Source: Dichomitus squalens LYAD-421 SS1 (lineage: Eukaryota; Basidiomycota; Agaricomycetes; Polyporales; Polyporaceae). From it: a stretch of 64,000 nt of DNA. Under the pieces are notes generated by a model that was given only the letters and a program-made list of their open reading frames with translations, was not told where the DNA came from and made no database searches. A program made the position numbers and the translations under genes. Where the stretch lies: contig NW_006766890.1 of the NCBI RefSeq assembly GCF_000275845.1, positions 375,042-439,041 of the forward strand. Direction: 5' to 3'. Shown here one piece after another: positions 45,863 through 57,321 of this stretch (the first letter of the stretch is position 1; the number at the start of each line of letters is the position of its first letter).

Positions 45863-47112
45863 ATGTCCACTGCTTCACCAGACAAGCCGCCCAGGAAAAA
45901 CAAGAAGAACAGAGAGCCACTGTCAGAAGCTGATCCATCCGAGAGCGAGAAGCCCAGGAAATCCAAGAAAGTGAAGGCAGACAAACCTGCCGCAACCTCC
46001 TCCGTCGACACGGACGCGTCGCACCCTCTTGTGGAACCTGAAAAGACGGAGAAGAAAAAGAAGCGCAAGCACGCAGAGGAGGAGGGCGCTGTAGATTTTT
46101 CGAAGAGCACGGTCTTGACGGAGGAAGCCAAGGAGAAAAAGAAGAAACGCAAACACGGAGAGGCAGCGGCTGAGAAAAGTGCGACTGGCGTTGAGGACGA
46201 GGGGGAAGACGGTGAAAGGAGGAGAAAGAAGAGAAAGAAGCACGCCGAACACCCAGACGGGGCGCATACTCACCAGAAGGATGCAAAGGGCGAGAGCAAA
46301 GCGGATGGTGACGTCGATGCAGAGGAGCGACCTGCCACTACGCTTAAGAGAGATAGGAAGAAGAAAGATAAGAAGAAGCGTATAGACGCGGACGACGGTG
46401 AGGAGGAGGAGGAAGGGGAGGGAGCTCCCAAAAAGAAGAGCAAGAAGAAGCGGAAGCGCAGCTCTGCGTCTGGGTTCCCTGACCCTACCGAGGATGAGTC
46501 GTTGAGCGAGCAGGCCCGTAAAGGTATGTCTGTCTGTGAATTCATATGGGTACTAGCCTGATGCGTTTGCCTAGCTCTGGAGTATGCCTTCACGCAGTTC
46601 GAAGACCCAGGCAGCTGGAAATTCCACAAGGCCAGGCAAAACTGGCTTATCCGCAACATCTGGTCCGAGGAAGCCGTAAGTCGTGATATGCGCACTCGAC
46701 TGAGTATGTTCAATGTGTGAATAACGGGACTCGTCTCCAGATACCTGACACATACATACCACTGGCTACGCGCTACTTGCAAGGCGTACAAGGGGGCGCT
46801 CGGGAGGTACGCTATGTTCTCACAATCGGACTATCGTCCGTGGTTTTCCTTGACGGAAGGCAACCACAGACCCTCGTCAAGACGTGTCAAGAAGCGCTGC
46901 AGCCTCCTCAACTTTCCACAATTGACGAAAATACACTCGCGAGGGACGAAGCGTCGTCGAGCAAACCTGTGCAAACCAAAGAACCGACGGACGCGCCGTT
47001 GAAGACGAAGCGGACTGTAAAGTTCACGGTCGAGGGCGACAATGCACCTGCTGACTCGATCAACGACACGAAACGACAACGAGCAGCAACATTGCTCGCA
47101 GCTCTCACGTGA
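45863..47112 (+). CDS. WKF-domain nucleolar-type protein (C7orf50-like)
   Basis: About 356 residues. Exons: 45863-46523, 46575-46675, 46741-46806, 46870-47112. The first 220 residues are Lys/Glu-rich with many KKKRK-type clusters (bipartite nuclear or nucleolar signals). The WKF domain spans the intron: LEYAFTQFEDPGSWKFHKAR, QNWLIRNIWSEEA, then IPDTYIPLATRYLQGVQGGA. Human C7orf50 shares this layout and is nucleolar, linked to ribosome biogenesis. I place a 63-nt intron at 46807-46869 because the spliced join RE-TLVKTCQEAL is the more family-like sequence; the intron has no stop, so retention would add 21 residues. Confidence 0.82.
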
Positions 47113-47414
47113 CATCTTAGCAGCGATACAAGTACTCGATAGTAATCAGCTACGCTCTGTCAAATCTTCGCGTATTTTACTGTAACCTGCGTTCAATCAC
47201 TATACGACAGCACGCAGCACACATCACACCACAAATGTATACCACATCTTCACCACACATCTTCATTCTCCTGTTTCGCGCTACACAGCCAGACGAGACA
47301 TCTCGACAACGACGAACACTACACAACTACACACGTTCGTGAACAGCGAAGGAACGACAACGAACTATAGTAGAGCGAGTACAGATGTGCACTAAACGAG
47401 ATAACCACCACCGC
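47113..47414. other. Convergent intergenic region
   Basis: 302 bases between WKF and HEM1 stops, with ACACA-rich stretches. No gene. Confidence 0.4.
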
Positions 47415-49579
47415 TCAGGCCGCCGTAGAAGCCGTGACTGACGCAGACTTCGAGATCGACGTGGCCAACGGCGGAACCGACACCGGGCTGGTAAGCGCAT
47501 CGATGGGCGACGGAACGTACGGGCCAAGCAGGTCGTTGAACTTCTCGCGCGTCACGCGGACCGCACGCGGATCGATGACGCCCTTCTCTCCCTCACGGAG
47601 GACCCTCGGAGCGGTACCATCGAGCAGCCCGAGCTGCTCATCCGACCAGATCGGCTCAATGGGCTTGGGGTCGGCGAGACCAACACCAGCGCGGCCACCC
47701 TCCTTGCGCCAGTCCGAAGTACGCTTGCAGCCGAGTTCGGTGAAGACTTTGTCGACGGCATGCGCAAGACGTGCAATCTGATCCTTGTTGTGGCCTGGGG
47801 TGACAGTGAACCGGAGGCGCTCCTCACCGCGCGCGACGGTCGGGTAGTTGATGGCTTGCACGTAGATGTTGTACTTCTCGAGCAGGGTGTCCGACGCGAG
47901 CCTCGCCATGGCGGCGTCGCCGATAAGAACAGGGACGATGTGCGAGGGGCCGGGGACGACGGGGATGTCGAGAGCCTCGAAGCGGGACTTGACGTCACGG
48001 ACGTTCAGCTGCTTAAGCTGCCTGTCGCCGTTGTACTCCTTCTGGTACGCGATACTCGCGCGGGCACCTGCCATATTTGCGGGAGGGAGCGACGTCGTGA
48101 AGATAAAGCCGGAGGCGTAAGACCTGATCATATCGACGAAGTCCGCGGAGCCCGCAATGTAACCGCCAACGGCGCCGTAAGCCTTGCCAAGAGTACCTGA
48201 CAGGATGTGAGCACAATGATACGTCCAAAGTGAAGGAAACATAACTCACCAGTAATGATGTCAATACGATCCATGACCGTGCCGGGGATGGGGTCGGGGC
48301 TCTGACCAGCACGCTTGTGCGCCTCGTAGTCGAGGTGCTCAGCGACACCAGCGCCGCGAGGGCCGTAAAGCCCGACGGCGTGCACCTCGTCCAAGAAGGT
48401 GAGGGCACCATACTTCTTCGCCAGGTCGCAGATCTCCGGAATGGGACCAACGCTACCACACATCGAGTAGACGCTCTCGAAGGCGATGATCTTGGGAGTC
48501 TCCTTGGGGTACTGCGCCAGCTTCATCTCCAAGTCCTGCAAGTCGTTATGCTTGAAGATGACGCGCTTGGCACCGGAGTGACGCATGCCCTGAATCATGG
48601 ACGCATGATTCATGTTGTCAGAGAAATATATGCATCCAGGGAGCTTTTGGCCCAGCGTCGTGAGCGTCGCGTCGTTGGCAACGTAGCAGGACGAAAAGAC
48701 AAGCGCCGCAGGCTTGCGGTGTAGAGAAGCGATCTCAGCCTCGAGGGCCAGATGCATGCCGGTATTTCCGGCGATGTTCCGGGTACCACCAGCACCGTGG
48801 CCATAAGTGTTCAGGGTGCGACTGCCGATCGCAAAGAAGTTCATTGAGTCGGTAAGGTTAAACTCGCGAGAAGCCGAAGGCAGGAACACATACTGCATAG
48901 TCTCAAGAACGACGGGGTTGTTACCCATCCCGAGGTAGTCGTTCGCGCACCAGACCTCAACCTCATCCTTCGGGTCTCCGGTGTGGGCGATAGGGAACTT
49001 GTTCGCCTTGCGGTTGATGTTGTTGAAGTAGCGGTACGACGCATCCTGGTGCTTTTTCTCGAGCTCCTCGGCGTAGAACTTCTCGTAATTGAAGCCGCCA
49101 GTGGCAGCAGCGGGCTTGGCCTCGGAGGTCGACGGTACGCCAGGGGCGGCCGCGGCGTGGAAGGGACACCCGGCAGGCGCAGCGGCAGCCTTGAGAGCGG
49201 CCGCGGTAGCAGGGACCTTGGGAGCCTTACCCTTCTTTGCGCTCGCGAGCTCCTCGGCCATGCGAGCGGCCGCGAGGGCCTTGGACGCATGCGGGCACTT
49301 GGAAGCGTCGGCAGCGGTGGGCTTGATGCCCTGGTGCCCGGGGATCTTCTCGAAGTCGGCAGAGCCCGCGAGGGAAGCGTACCCGGCGACCACCTGGGTC
49401 GAGCGTATGGTGAGGGCAGGGCCCATGACGGGGCATTGCGTTGCCTTCTCGGTGAGCTTGGAGAGCGACGGGTAGCGAGGGCTCGCAGCGGTGTACATAG
49501 TGCGGATGGTCGAGCTCTTGGTGCGGCCGAGGTAAGGGCACGCGGCCTTGAACTTTGTGATGTTGGAGAGCTTGTCCAT
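47415..49579 (-). CDS. HEM1: 5-aminolevulinate synthase, mitochondrial
   Basis: PLP enzyme condensing glycine and succinyl-CoA, first step of heme synthesis; 679 residues. Exons: 47415-48196, 48250-48821, 48894-49579. A roughly 170-residue N-terminal extension carries four Cys-Pro heme-regulatory-type motifs (C14, C49, C95, C138). The catalytic core starts at [19 protein letters not shown]. Then come [67 protein letters not shown] and the PLP-lysine segment [15 protein letters not shown] across an intron. The 72-nt intron 48822-48893 is stop-free and removes 24 codons that would otherwise interrupt the TRNIAGN-preceding helix. A C-terminal extension follows the core. Confidence 0.95.
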
Positions 49580-49835
49580 GACTGCTTGTTGATGCAGACA
49601 ACGGACGGGACGGTATAGGGAGGAGGGGAGAAGAGGTGAAGTCAGAAGTTACATGGAGACCCCTGCCTCTTATGGGCATCGCCCGACCCCGAAATTGCCA
49701 GCGCATGATTGGCCCACGCAGCCCCTCTCACGGGATCGCCCTCCATGCCCGGGGGCGCTCGGCTTCAGCAGCCTCCCGGTGATGGTCCGTAACTATAACG
49801 AACCAATCGTATTCCCGGACGCCTATACAAGACCT

Positions 49836-51850
49836 CTAATGCGTACTTAGTACCTCCAGGCAGCTCGCAAGCACATCCATAGCATGTCCAACTTCTCCCG
49901 CACCGATGTTCAAGCTCGGTACTATTCTCACAGCATCCGACCCAGCCGTCAACAAAAGCACCCCGCGCTCCCGCGCCAGTTCTACGACCCGAGCAGGGTG
50001 ACTTTTGTCCTTGAAGCCGAGGCCCAGGATCAACCCACGCCCGCGCACTTGCTCCTCCAGGATGTCGGGGAACCACTGCGCCAAAAACTCCAACCGCGCG
50101 CGCAGGTACGCGCCAGTCTCCTTGACGTTGGCAGTGAATACCTCGTCCGACAGCCGGGACAGGACATGGTAGCCCAGCGCGCAGGCAAGGGGAGAACCGC
50201 CAAACGTAGTGCCGTGTGTGCCTGTCGGTCCCACCACCGTGTATGAGCCTCCGTAAAGCTATGTATTCTCTGAGAATTTACTCACCGGCCGTCATCACCT
50301 TTGCGATCTCATCCCGCATGAGCACTGCACCAATCGGATACCCGTTCGCGAGCGGCTTCGCAGTGGTCACGATGTCAGGATGGCCGTCGATTGGGACGCC
50401 GGAATGGGCCCAGAGGCTACCAGTCCGATACAGCCCGCACTGAACACAACACGTTTCAGTCAACCGAGGCACTCATATGCATACGTGTAATGCAACTGTC
50501 GATCTAACTTTCGCACAAACGACGCCGCACTCCGCAGAGAATTCAATGACCGGGAACGTTGACTCACCTGAATCTCATCATAGATCAGCACCGCGCCGAC
50601 CTCGTCGCACCGCTTCCTGAGAGCCCGAAGCCAATTCACGTCCGCCGCGTGGATGCCGCCTTCTCCCTGGATCGGCTCGACGATGACTGCGCACGTCTTC
50701 TCTCCCACCAGGCTCTCCAAGCCCACGGCGTCGTTCAGATGACCGACCCTCACACCCGGTATGAGGGGCGTGAACGGCTTCTGGTATTTTGGATTCGACG
50801 TCACGCTCAACGCTCCCATGGTTCGCCCATGGAACGCGTTCGCGAAGCACACGATCTCGATCTTGTCGCAGGACGGGTCGTCCTCCGGCTTTCCTGTCGC
50901 AGCCGCCCAGCGCGCTTTCCCGACTTTGCGAGCCACCTTCAGCGCACCCTCGTTCGCCTCCGTGCCCGAGTTCGAGAAGAAGACTTTGGCGCCGCTCGTG
51001 CCGTCAGTGAGCGCATGCGAGCTGCCTGGCGCGAAGCCCAATCCGCCTTCTTTTTGGGTAAGCGTGATGAGGAGCTCTGCGAGCTTCCCGGCTTGCTCGT
51101 GGTGGTAAACGTTGCTCGTATGAAGCAATGTTCCTGCGTGCGTCTTTAGAACCTATACGTGCAAGATGGTCAGCATCCAACACACGTTAAGCACCAATAG
51201 TGATCGGCCTATTGCACAAAGCTACCGAGCGTGATTTCGAGAGCTCGCTCGAATGGGTGACTGTTCCAGAAATGCCCTTTCCTGCACCATGACCACGGAG
51301 CCGTTATAATCCTGTACGCCGAGCAGCAATACGCGCACACGACCCACGACCCAAGTAACGTTCCCAAGAGGAACAAGGCTGGCCCAGTTGCCACAATCCT
51401 CTCGGGCCGGAGAAAGGCAAAAGCAGCTCACCTCTACAAGACCCTCGTCCCCGTGTCCCAGTGCATTCACCGCAATCCCGGCACTGAAATCCAGATACTC
51501 GCGTCCATTCACATCCCACACGTATGCCCCCTTCCCCTTAGCCAGGACAACGGGCGGGCGAGCGTACACGGGGAGGATGTACGCGTTCGAGCGGTCGATG
51601 ATCTCCTTGACCTTGGGCGTGATGGACGCGGGGTCCTCAGGGTGGGTGACCGCAGTGTATCTAGTCGACGGCTTGTCGGGTAAGGGAACATCGCCCATAA
51701 CCTACGTCGATGCGGAAAAACTGACCGTGAGTGCTTGGACGTGGTATAAGGACATTCACACCGTACCTGCGTGGCCATGCATCGCGCTCCCAGAGCGCGT
51801 TTTGCACTACGGGCCAACGTCCGCGGGGCTTGACGAGTGATGGCACGCAT
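49836..51850 (-). CDS. ARG8: Acetylornithine aminotransferase, mitochondrial
   Basis: Class III PLP aminotransferase of arginine biosynthesis, 492 residues. Exons: 49836-50221, 50286-50439, 50568-51152, 51432-51701, 51767-51850 (1479 nt in frame). A basic presequence (MRAITRQAPRTLARSAKRAL) fits mitochondrial import. The core begins YILPVYARPPVVLAKGKGAY with LDFSAGIAVNALGHGDE, then HTSNVYHHEQAGKLAELL, FFSNSGTEANEGALKVARK, CFANAFHGRTMGALSVTSN and the PLP-pocket stretch VIVEPIQGEGGI. The lysine motif TTAKPLANGYPIGAV and HGTTFGGSPLACA follow. The intron at 51153-51431 is 279 nt, much longer than its neighbours. Confidence 0.94.
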
Positions 51851-52243
51851 CCTCAAGTAGCTGCTTTGCTGGCGTTGGGGAGGAACCCGTAGGCGGCTCG
51901 TCTAGCGGAGATTTGAAGACGGTAAAAAGACCGCGGCGATCGTCTTGACTGAAGCTGGCGAGTCATGGGTGGAGGCATAAATGTGCCGGCGCTCAGGTAG
52001 TCGCGCCGGTCGATAGACAGAATCTTATCTGATAAAATCTCGAAATCTAACAACGCGGTCCACGACCAAAGCGCGTAAATCCCGCCAGTGCTGCTGCGCA
52101 CTCTCACTGCATAGAAGCATGGATCGCATACATTCCTGAAAAAGCGTGAGGGCACTATCGTACAACTAGGACGTAAAATGAACTGAGAAGAGTCGAATTT
52201 CACCCGAATGCCTTGTCACGATGAGCCGCTTGACGCTCGATAT
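51851..52243. promoter_or_regulatory. Upstream region of ARG8
   Basis: 393 bases between the ARG8 start and the CWC21-like stop. No clear Gcn4-type TGACTCA box: the nearest are TGACTG and AGTCATG words around 51949-51966. No gene recognised. Confidence 0.35.
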
Positions 52244-53544
52244 TCAATCCCTGCTCCGACTCGAAGCGGAACTGACAGACATAGAAGAGTCGCTCGAAGA
52301 TGACCGCCCGCGACGACGTGGTCCACGGTCTCCAGCCGGAGGTGGCGAAGGTGAACGCGTTGCAGGCATGCCCCTCGAGCGGGGCGGCGGAGAACGATCA
52401 CGCCGCACAGGCGACCTCGAGCGGGAAGGCGAGCGTGAGGGCGATCTGCGGCGGGAGTCCCGGCCATACCGAGGAGGCGAACGAGGCGGGTAGGGTGGAG
52501 GCGACTGCGATAAGCCACGTTCACCACGGGACGGTGGCTCGACAGAGCCGGAGCGTTTCGCGCGCGGAGGCGGGGAGGGCGAGCGTGACTCAAACCTACG
52601 CCTAGTGCGAGGAGGGGGCGAGGGTGGCGAGCGCGAGGCGCCACGGCGGCGAGGTGGAGAAGGGGAACGCCTGCGTCGGTAATCGCGGTCGTCATCCGGA
52701 GACGGTCCACGACGGGGGCTTCTGCTCCTGCTGCGACGGTCACGGTAGTCCCTACCACCGCGATCGCGCGAAGGTGGAAGGGGCGGCGGTGGCATCGTAT
52801 CCCTGTCCCTCCGGGAGTAGCCTTCATCTCTTTCCTTTCTCCTCCTATCCTCTTCCCGCCGCCTCAAGCGGTCCCTCTCCTTGCGTTCGGCCTCCCACTT
52901 CTCCTTCTGCGCCCGCATCTTCGCTCGCTCCTCCTCTCTTTGCTTCTCCCTTTCCTCCCTCTCTGCCATCCTGCGAAGTCTCTGCTCCTCTTGTTTCTCC
53001 CGGTCAAAGGCGTCTCCCTCGTGATAGTCGCTGCGTGTGCCCAACGCGCGAGCCATTTTGTTCAACTCGTCCTTCTTCGCAGCCGCAATGCCGTGCGTGT
53101 CAGAGGGCTTGAGGGCCTTAGCATTTTGGACGAGGGCGGAAGCTTCCGCAAGCAGCTTCGTCCGCAACTCATTGACTTGCTCTTCGATCTTTGCTTCATC
53201 GAGGCTACAGGAAGGCACGGTTATAATCGCGCTACACAACGCACTGTGAAATGTGGACATACCCGTCCTCCTCCAGTTGAAGCTGCAGCTCTAGACACTT
53301 CACCTCCACCTTCCGTTTCCTCTCATGTTCCAGAATCTCTGCATCGGGCTCTCTGTGTTTAGGTGGAGCTACGTCCCATGCACCGGCGCGGTCTTGTGGA
53401 CCCTGGTAGCTACGCAATGTGGACAAGTTCCGTACCACGTATCCATTGGTGCCACTGAAGGAAGAGGTCAGCGTTGACACAGTGCTGATCATGCAGCCTG
53501 ACTTACCTTCCGCGGGGAGTTGTGAGGCCTATTCCGTTGTACAT
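52244..53544 (-). CDS. CWC21: Cwc21/SRRM2-like splicing factor with RS tail
   Basis: Spliceosomal protein at the exon-docking surface near Prp8 and Snu114; 396 residues. Exons: 52244-53204, 53263-53454, 53507-53544. The N-terminus MYNGIGLTTPRGSGTNGYVV is the diagnostic Cwc21/SRm300 segment. A cwf21 domain follows (DAEILEHERKRKVEVKCLEL and LDEAKIEEQVNELRTKLL). A charged coiled coil (residues about 165-240) leads to a roughly 170-residue Arg-Ser/Pro-rich tail with repeated SRSPxR units. Yeast Cwc21 is only 135 residues, so the RS tail makes this the SRRM2-like form. Head-to-head with the next gene, 165 bp apart. Confidence 0.92.
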
Positions 53545-53709
53545 GACTGACGACCTCGAGTGTTTGGAAGAAGTTGATTGTCCAGTGTCGAGTGCTTGTA
53601 AGCGCTTTAGGGACGCGTGAGAATATGCAGGCAGAAGCCGCCTGACACAAGCGCCAGCGAGAATCGAGCACCCTTGAGAGTACGATCCCGACTCGTCAGA
53701 GCAGCGACT

Positions 53710-55114
53710 ATGGACTCGGCTTCCTCTGAGGCAAGCATCAGGTACCGGTCTATCATCCACGTAATTAATGAGAGGATTTTGCGCGAACGCAAAGCATGTG
53801 GCCAGCCTCCCTTCATAAAGCCCGCCGCCCCTCACCACCGTACCGTTGCCCTTCAAGTCGAGCTCGAGCACTGGTATCAAAGATACCAGGTTTCTACCGA
53901 GCCCCCCGTAGTTGCCTCCGTTCTCGATCGTATTGTATCTCGCGAAGAAGCAGACCCGCCCGAAGGGCCCGACGCGCCCCACCTCACCTTCCAGTACAAG
54001 GGTGAGATAGCTGTGTATACCAGGGAAGTATACGAGGTCTTTTCCGATGATCACGGTATTACATCGATGCGTACTCCGCGACGCCTGCTGGCGGAAAACC
54101 CTGTGGTGAGATGGTTAGCCCTTGTTCGTATCGCTCATGCGTTCATTCATGTTTGTGCACGTACAACGTCAAGCAGGATTATTCCATCGGCAGCTTCATC
54201 GTCAAGAGCCATCTGGGCATCGAGATACCCTTTGAGATCAGCTCCATCCAGAGGTCAAGGGCGGGAATCTCCAAAGCCATCTCGGGCCATCCAGTGTCCG
54301 CCGACATCCTATACTTTCGTAGTTCCGCAGCCTTGAAGATGGTGATTCTGAAGGTATATTGCGGTCGAGCTATGCAGTGAACAAACCGTTGATATGTGTC
54401 TCGACACTTTGCCACCAGGATGCGGATGAGCACGTCGTCATTTCTACACATGCTGAACCGTTTTTCGCAAAAAACAACACCATCACTATACCGCAGGAGA
54501 ACCCGATTGTGGATGTTCTAGGGTTTATACTACGCACCCTCTCACAGACTGATCCCACCCAGACGTGGGCGGTCAAGGTCGACATTGTAAGCTCGATACA
54601 TTGTGTTCTGGTTCACATCCTCATTTATAGCTTTCCTCTCCCAGGCCCCCTACGCTTGCGATGGTCGGGCAATCACAGTGGGCATATGTGGCGGCACTCG
54701 TGTCTCTAACCCACACCTAGCTCTAGTGCCTCAAGGAGAGCATTCTGCCGCTCCCGTCGTAGATGACCGCTCTCTACAAACCTGAAGCAGAAGTTACAGG
54801 GAAAGAGGTGGCCGGTGATTGTTTTCGTCGCTTAAGAGGGCTTTCAGGCCGTAGCCGAAGAGCCACTCACAGTTGGGCCTGCCCACATATTCTATCCCGT
54901 GTCTCCTGACGAAGTGCATCGAAATGTCACGTTCGACAATTCAAGCAACCTACGAGCTGAGTTTGCTACCCTTCAGAACATGTCTTGCAAGGCGTCCATT
55001 GCTTCGGAAACGCTCGACAAAAATGTCTTCAGTCACTGCGTCTTCTATATCATCTTTTCGGATCTACATTCGGAGTTTGGCTGCATGGGTCATACAACGC
55101 CGCTGTATATCTAG
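53710..55114 (+). CDS. Uncharacterised protein, 3' structure unresolved
   Basis: I do not recognise this gene. Well-supported exons: 53710-54105, 54177-54353, 54419-54586, all phase 0 with good splice sites. They encode about 247 residues including HVINERILRERKACGQPPF, FQYKGEIAVYTREVYEVFSD and IVKSHLGIEIPFEISSIQRS. After 54586 two readings compete. An acceptor at 54645 (before GCC CCC) leads to APYACDGRAITVGICGGTR and a stop at 54785. An acceptor at 54631 leads, via a further 63-nt intron, to WAYVAALMTALYKPEAE and may continue into the frame ending at 55114 (VSPDEVHRNVTFDNSSNLRA). Either the gene ends early with a second small gene following, or the 3' part has an intron or frame problem that I cannot settle. 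Convergent with FMN1. Confidence 0.5.
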
Positions 55115-55184
55115 GAAATACAGATCCTGGGGTCATAACGTATCCTTCTACACAGAGATGCTCTAATTGACACATTTCCAAGTA

Positions 55185-55936
55185 TTATAAGTTATGTTGC
55201 CTCGCGTCCGTAAAGAAAGGGTCCGATTGATAACGCTGGTAGCTTGGGCGGGCTAATGACTTGATAGCGACACGCTTGTCAGTCTCGATGTCTTCGATCA
55301 GAGCCTCTGCGGATGCAATGAGTTAAGAGGGATTGGAATGCTCCACTGCTCGAAGGCCCACCTCGCGAAACGTAGTCAAGCTCTGGTCGAATATAGCCTA
55401 GGACCATGACCTTCAAGTCATGCCCGTAGAAGTCACCGCGAAAATCATGCATGATATGGATCTCCTGAATTGAGCAGCCGGTCAGCGAAGGCCCGTGATT
55501 TCTAGGCTATAGTACTTACTGCCGACATCTTCTCGTTCTTATAGAACGGATTCCACCCAAGGCTCATTACCATCGGGAGTACCCTCCCGTCCTCTTCAGC
55601 AAGGACAGCCTTCCCATCTTTCTCTCTTGAGACCTGAGCATAGCCATAGTATACACCAGTCTCTGTGACAGAACTCATAGGAACGATGCTCTCATCGGGC
55701 AAGTTCGCTGCATGGACAACAGTGGGTCTAGGGCATTCCGCGCTGATCAGTAGATGAACCGGCTTACCAGTCGGGCAGCCCAGGTCCTTCCCACCCCTCC
55801 CGAAGCCTCGCTGCACCGCGCCTGACATGAGGATCGGGAAGGGCTTCTGCGGCACATCTGGGCCCACTATATCCGGGCGAGTTGCACGATAAGCCTCGGT
55901 GCCATTGAGTACGGCTGGTCTCTCTTCGAAGCCCAT
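55185..55936 (-). CDS. FMN1: Riboflavin kinase
   Basis: ATP-dependent phosphorylation of riboflavin to FMN; 193 residues. Exons: 55185-55306, 55362-55464, 55520-55707, 55768-55936 (582 nt in frame). The glycine-rich loop and metal-binding PTAN motif read [15 protein letters not shown] with an intron inside. The segment VYYGYAQV, then [20 protein letters not shown] and [17 protein letters not shown] supply the flavin-binding and catalytic Glu region ([14 protein letters not shown]). The C-terminus [19 protein letters not shown] fits the family. Size and order match yeast Fmn1. Divergent from TAF8, 260 bp between starts. Confidence 0.95.
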
Positions 55937-56196
55937 CGTTTGTACAACGGTTATTAGTTGGGGAGTGATAGAGAGACGACGAGAAGAGTAAAAGCGGTAA
56001 AGATACGGTGTGCGCGGGATATCGGGAGACTTATAAATAAGGACAGAAAGATGACTGTGGCCAAGCTCGGGCGCGTGAGTACTAGTGCAGCTGCCTCAGC
56101 TGCGCGCAAGACGGTGCCGAGATTACCGGAACGATCCAGACATCTACCCCGTCGGCGCTTACATAGACCCGAACGCGCGACTTTGCTTCCGCCACC

Positions 56197-57213
56197 ATGG
56201 CTCACCACTATCCTCCGCACGCTCAAACGGCACCGGGCTATCAGCCATATCCTCCTGCTGCCTCTACATCATCATATGGCTACACCGCTGGCTACTACCC
56301 AGGCTACTCGCAACGCCCTGGAGCAAATGGCTACGCATTCGATCCTGGAGCCGCAGGCGCGTCGGCTTACGCGCATGGAGGACCAGCGACTGCGCCGGAG
56401 ATACCTGGAGTCTCCGCTCAGCTCGCTTCCCAAGCTCTACAACGTCTGATATCCTTGGAGATGCGCGATGCTGGTTTTGAATCCGCAGAGGGCGGGGCAA
56501 TGAGAAGGCTGGAGCTGGAGGTGGCCTCATGTGAGTTCCCGTTGACCCGTGAATATGGTTGATCGCTAAATGGCAACATAGTCATCGAGCAACTCTACGA
56601 GCGCGCGCATGAGTATGCCAACCTCGCTAACCGCGCTAAGCCTGTTATCACCGATGTCATGTCCGCTTCGGAGGATTACAATCTGGAGCTGAGCGAAATA
56701 CGTCGTCTGACCAGGAAGTCTCGTAAGAGGAAGCGAGGTACGTCTCTTCATCGAATGTTCAGCTTCTCCATCCAGTCTGAACTATGTTCAAGCCGGTGAA
56801 GGACCGATCACCTTATTACCGCCGCCATCGCGTACTCCGTCGCCCGACTTACTCAGCTCTGATGACGAGAGTTTACCACCCACAATCCCTGTGACGCTAC
56901 GACCGCTTCCCCATTATGTACCTCCATTGCCCCCAAAGCATACATTTCTCAGGACGCCGGTGAGTTTCAACTTTCGGTATGTATTGCTAGATTTTGCTGA
57001 TCAAGTCGACATGCATTCCAGATATCTCCCCCGAAGAAAGCCGCATTACCGTCTCTGGAGAAGAAACTCAAAAACGCAGCCCTCGTACAAGAATCCCTCA
57101 AGAACCTCTTGCTTGCTACGGAAGACAACACAACCGAGGACGCCGAGCTGCTGGGAGCGACTGTGAACTGGGAGGCCACCACGCATCCTCGCAAGCGTTG
57201 GAAGTTGTCATGA
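56197..57213 (+). CDS. TAF8: TFIID subunit TAF8
   Basis: General transcription factor subunit with a histone fold pairing with TAF10; 282 residues. Exons: 56197-56530, 56582-56737, 56793-56959, 57022-57213 (849 nt in frame). A Tyr/Pro-rich N-terminus of about 70 residues precedes the histone fold (ALQRLISLEMRDAGFESAEG, then FIEQLYERAHEYANLANRAK). The TAF8 C-terminal signature LPHYVPPLPPKHTFLRTP is intact and is followed by a helical, Lys-rich tail. The start codon lies in GCCACCATGG, a textbook-strong initiation context. Convergent with the Myb gene, only 108 bases between stops. Confidence 0.93.
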
Positions 57214-57321
57214 GGCTTCATATCACATTATCCCCTTCTATAATGCCCTATACTGTAAGATACCATGTTGTGCCAATGCTGTCCTGTTGTCGAACTATCG
57301 GAATCCAAGACGAGCTATTAT

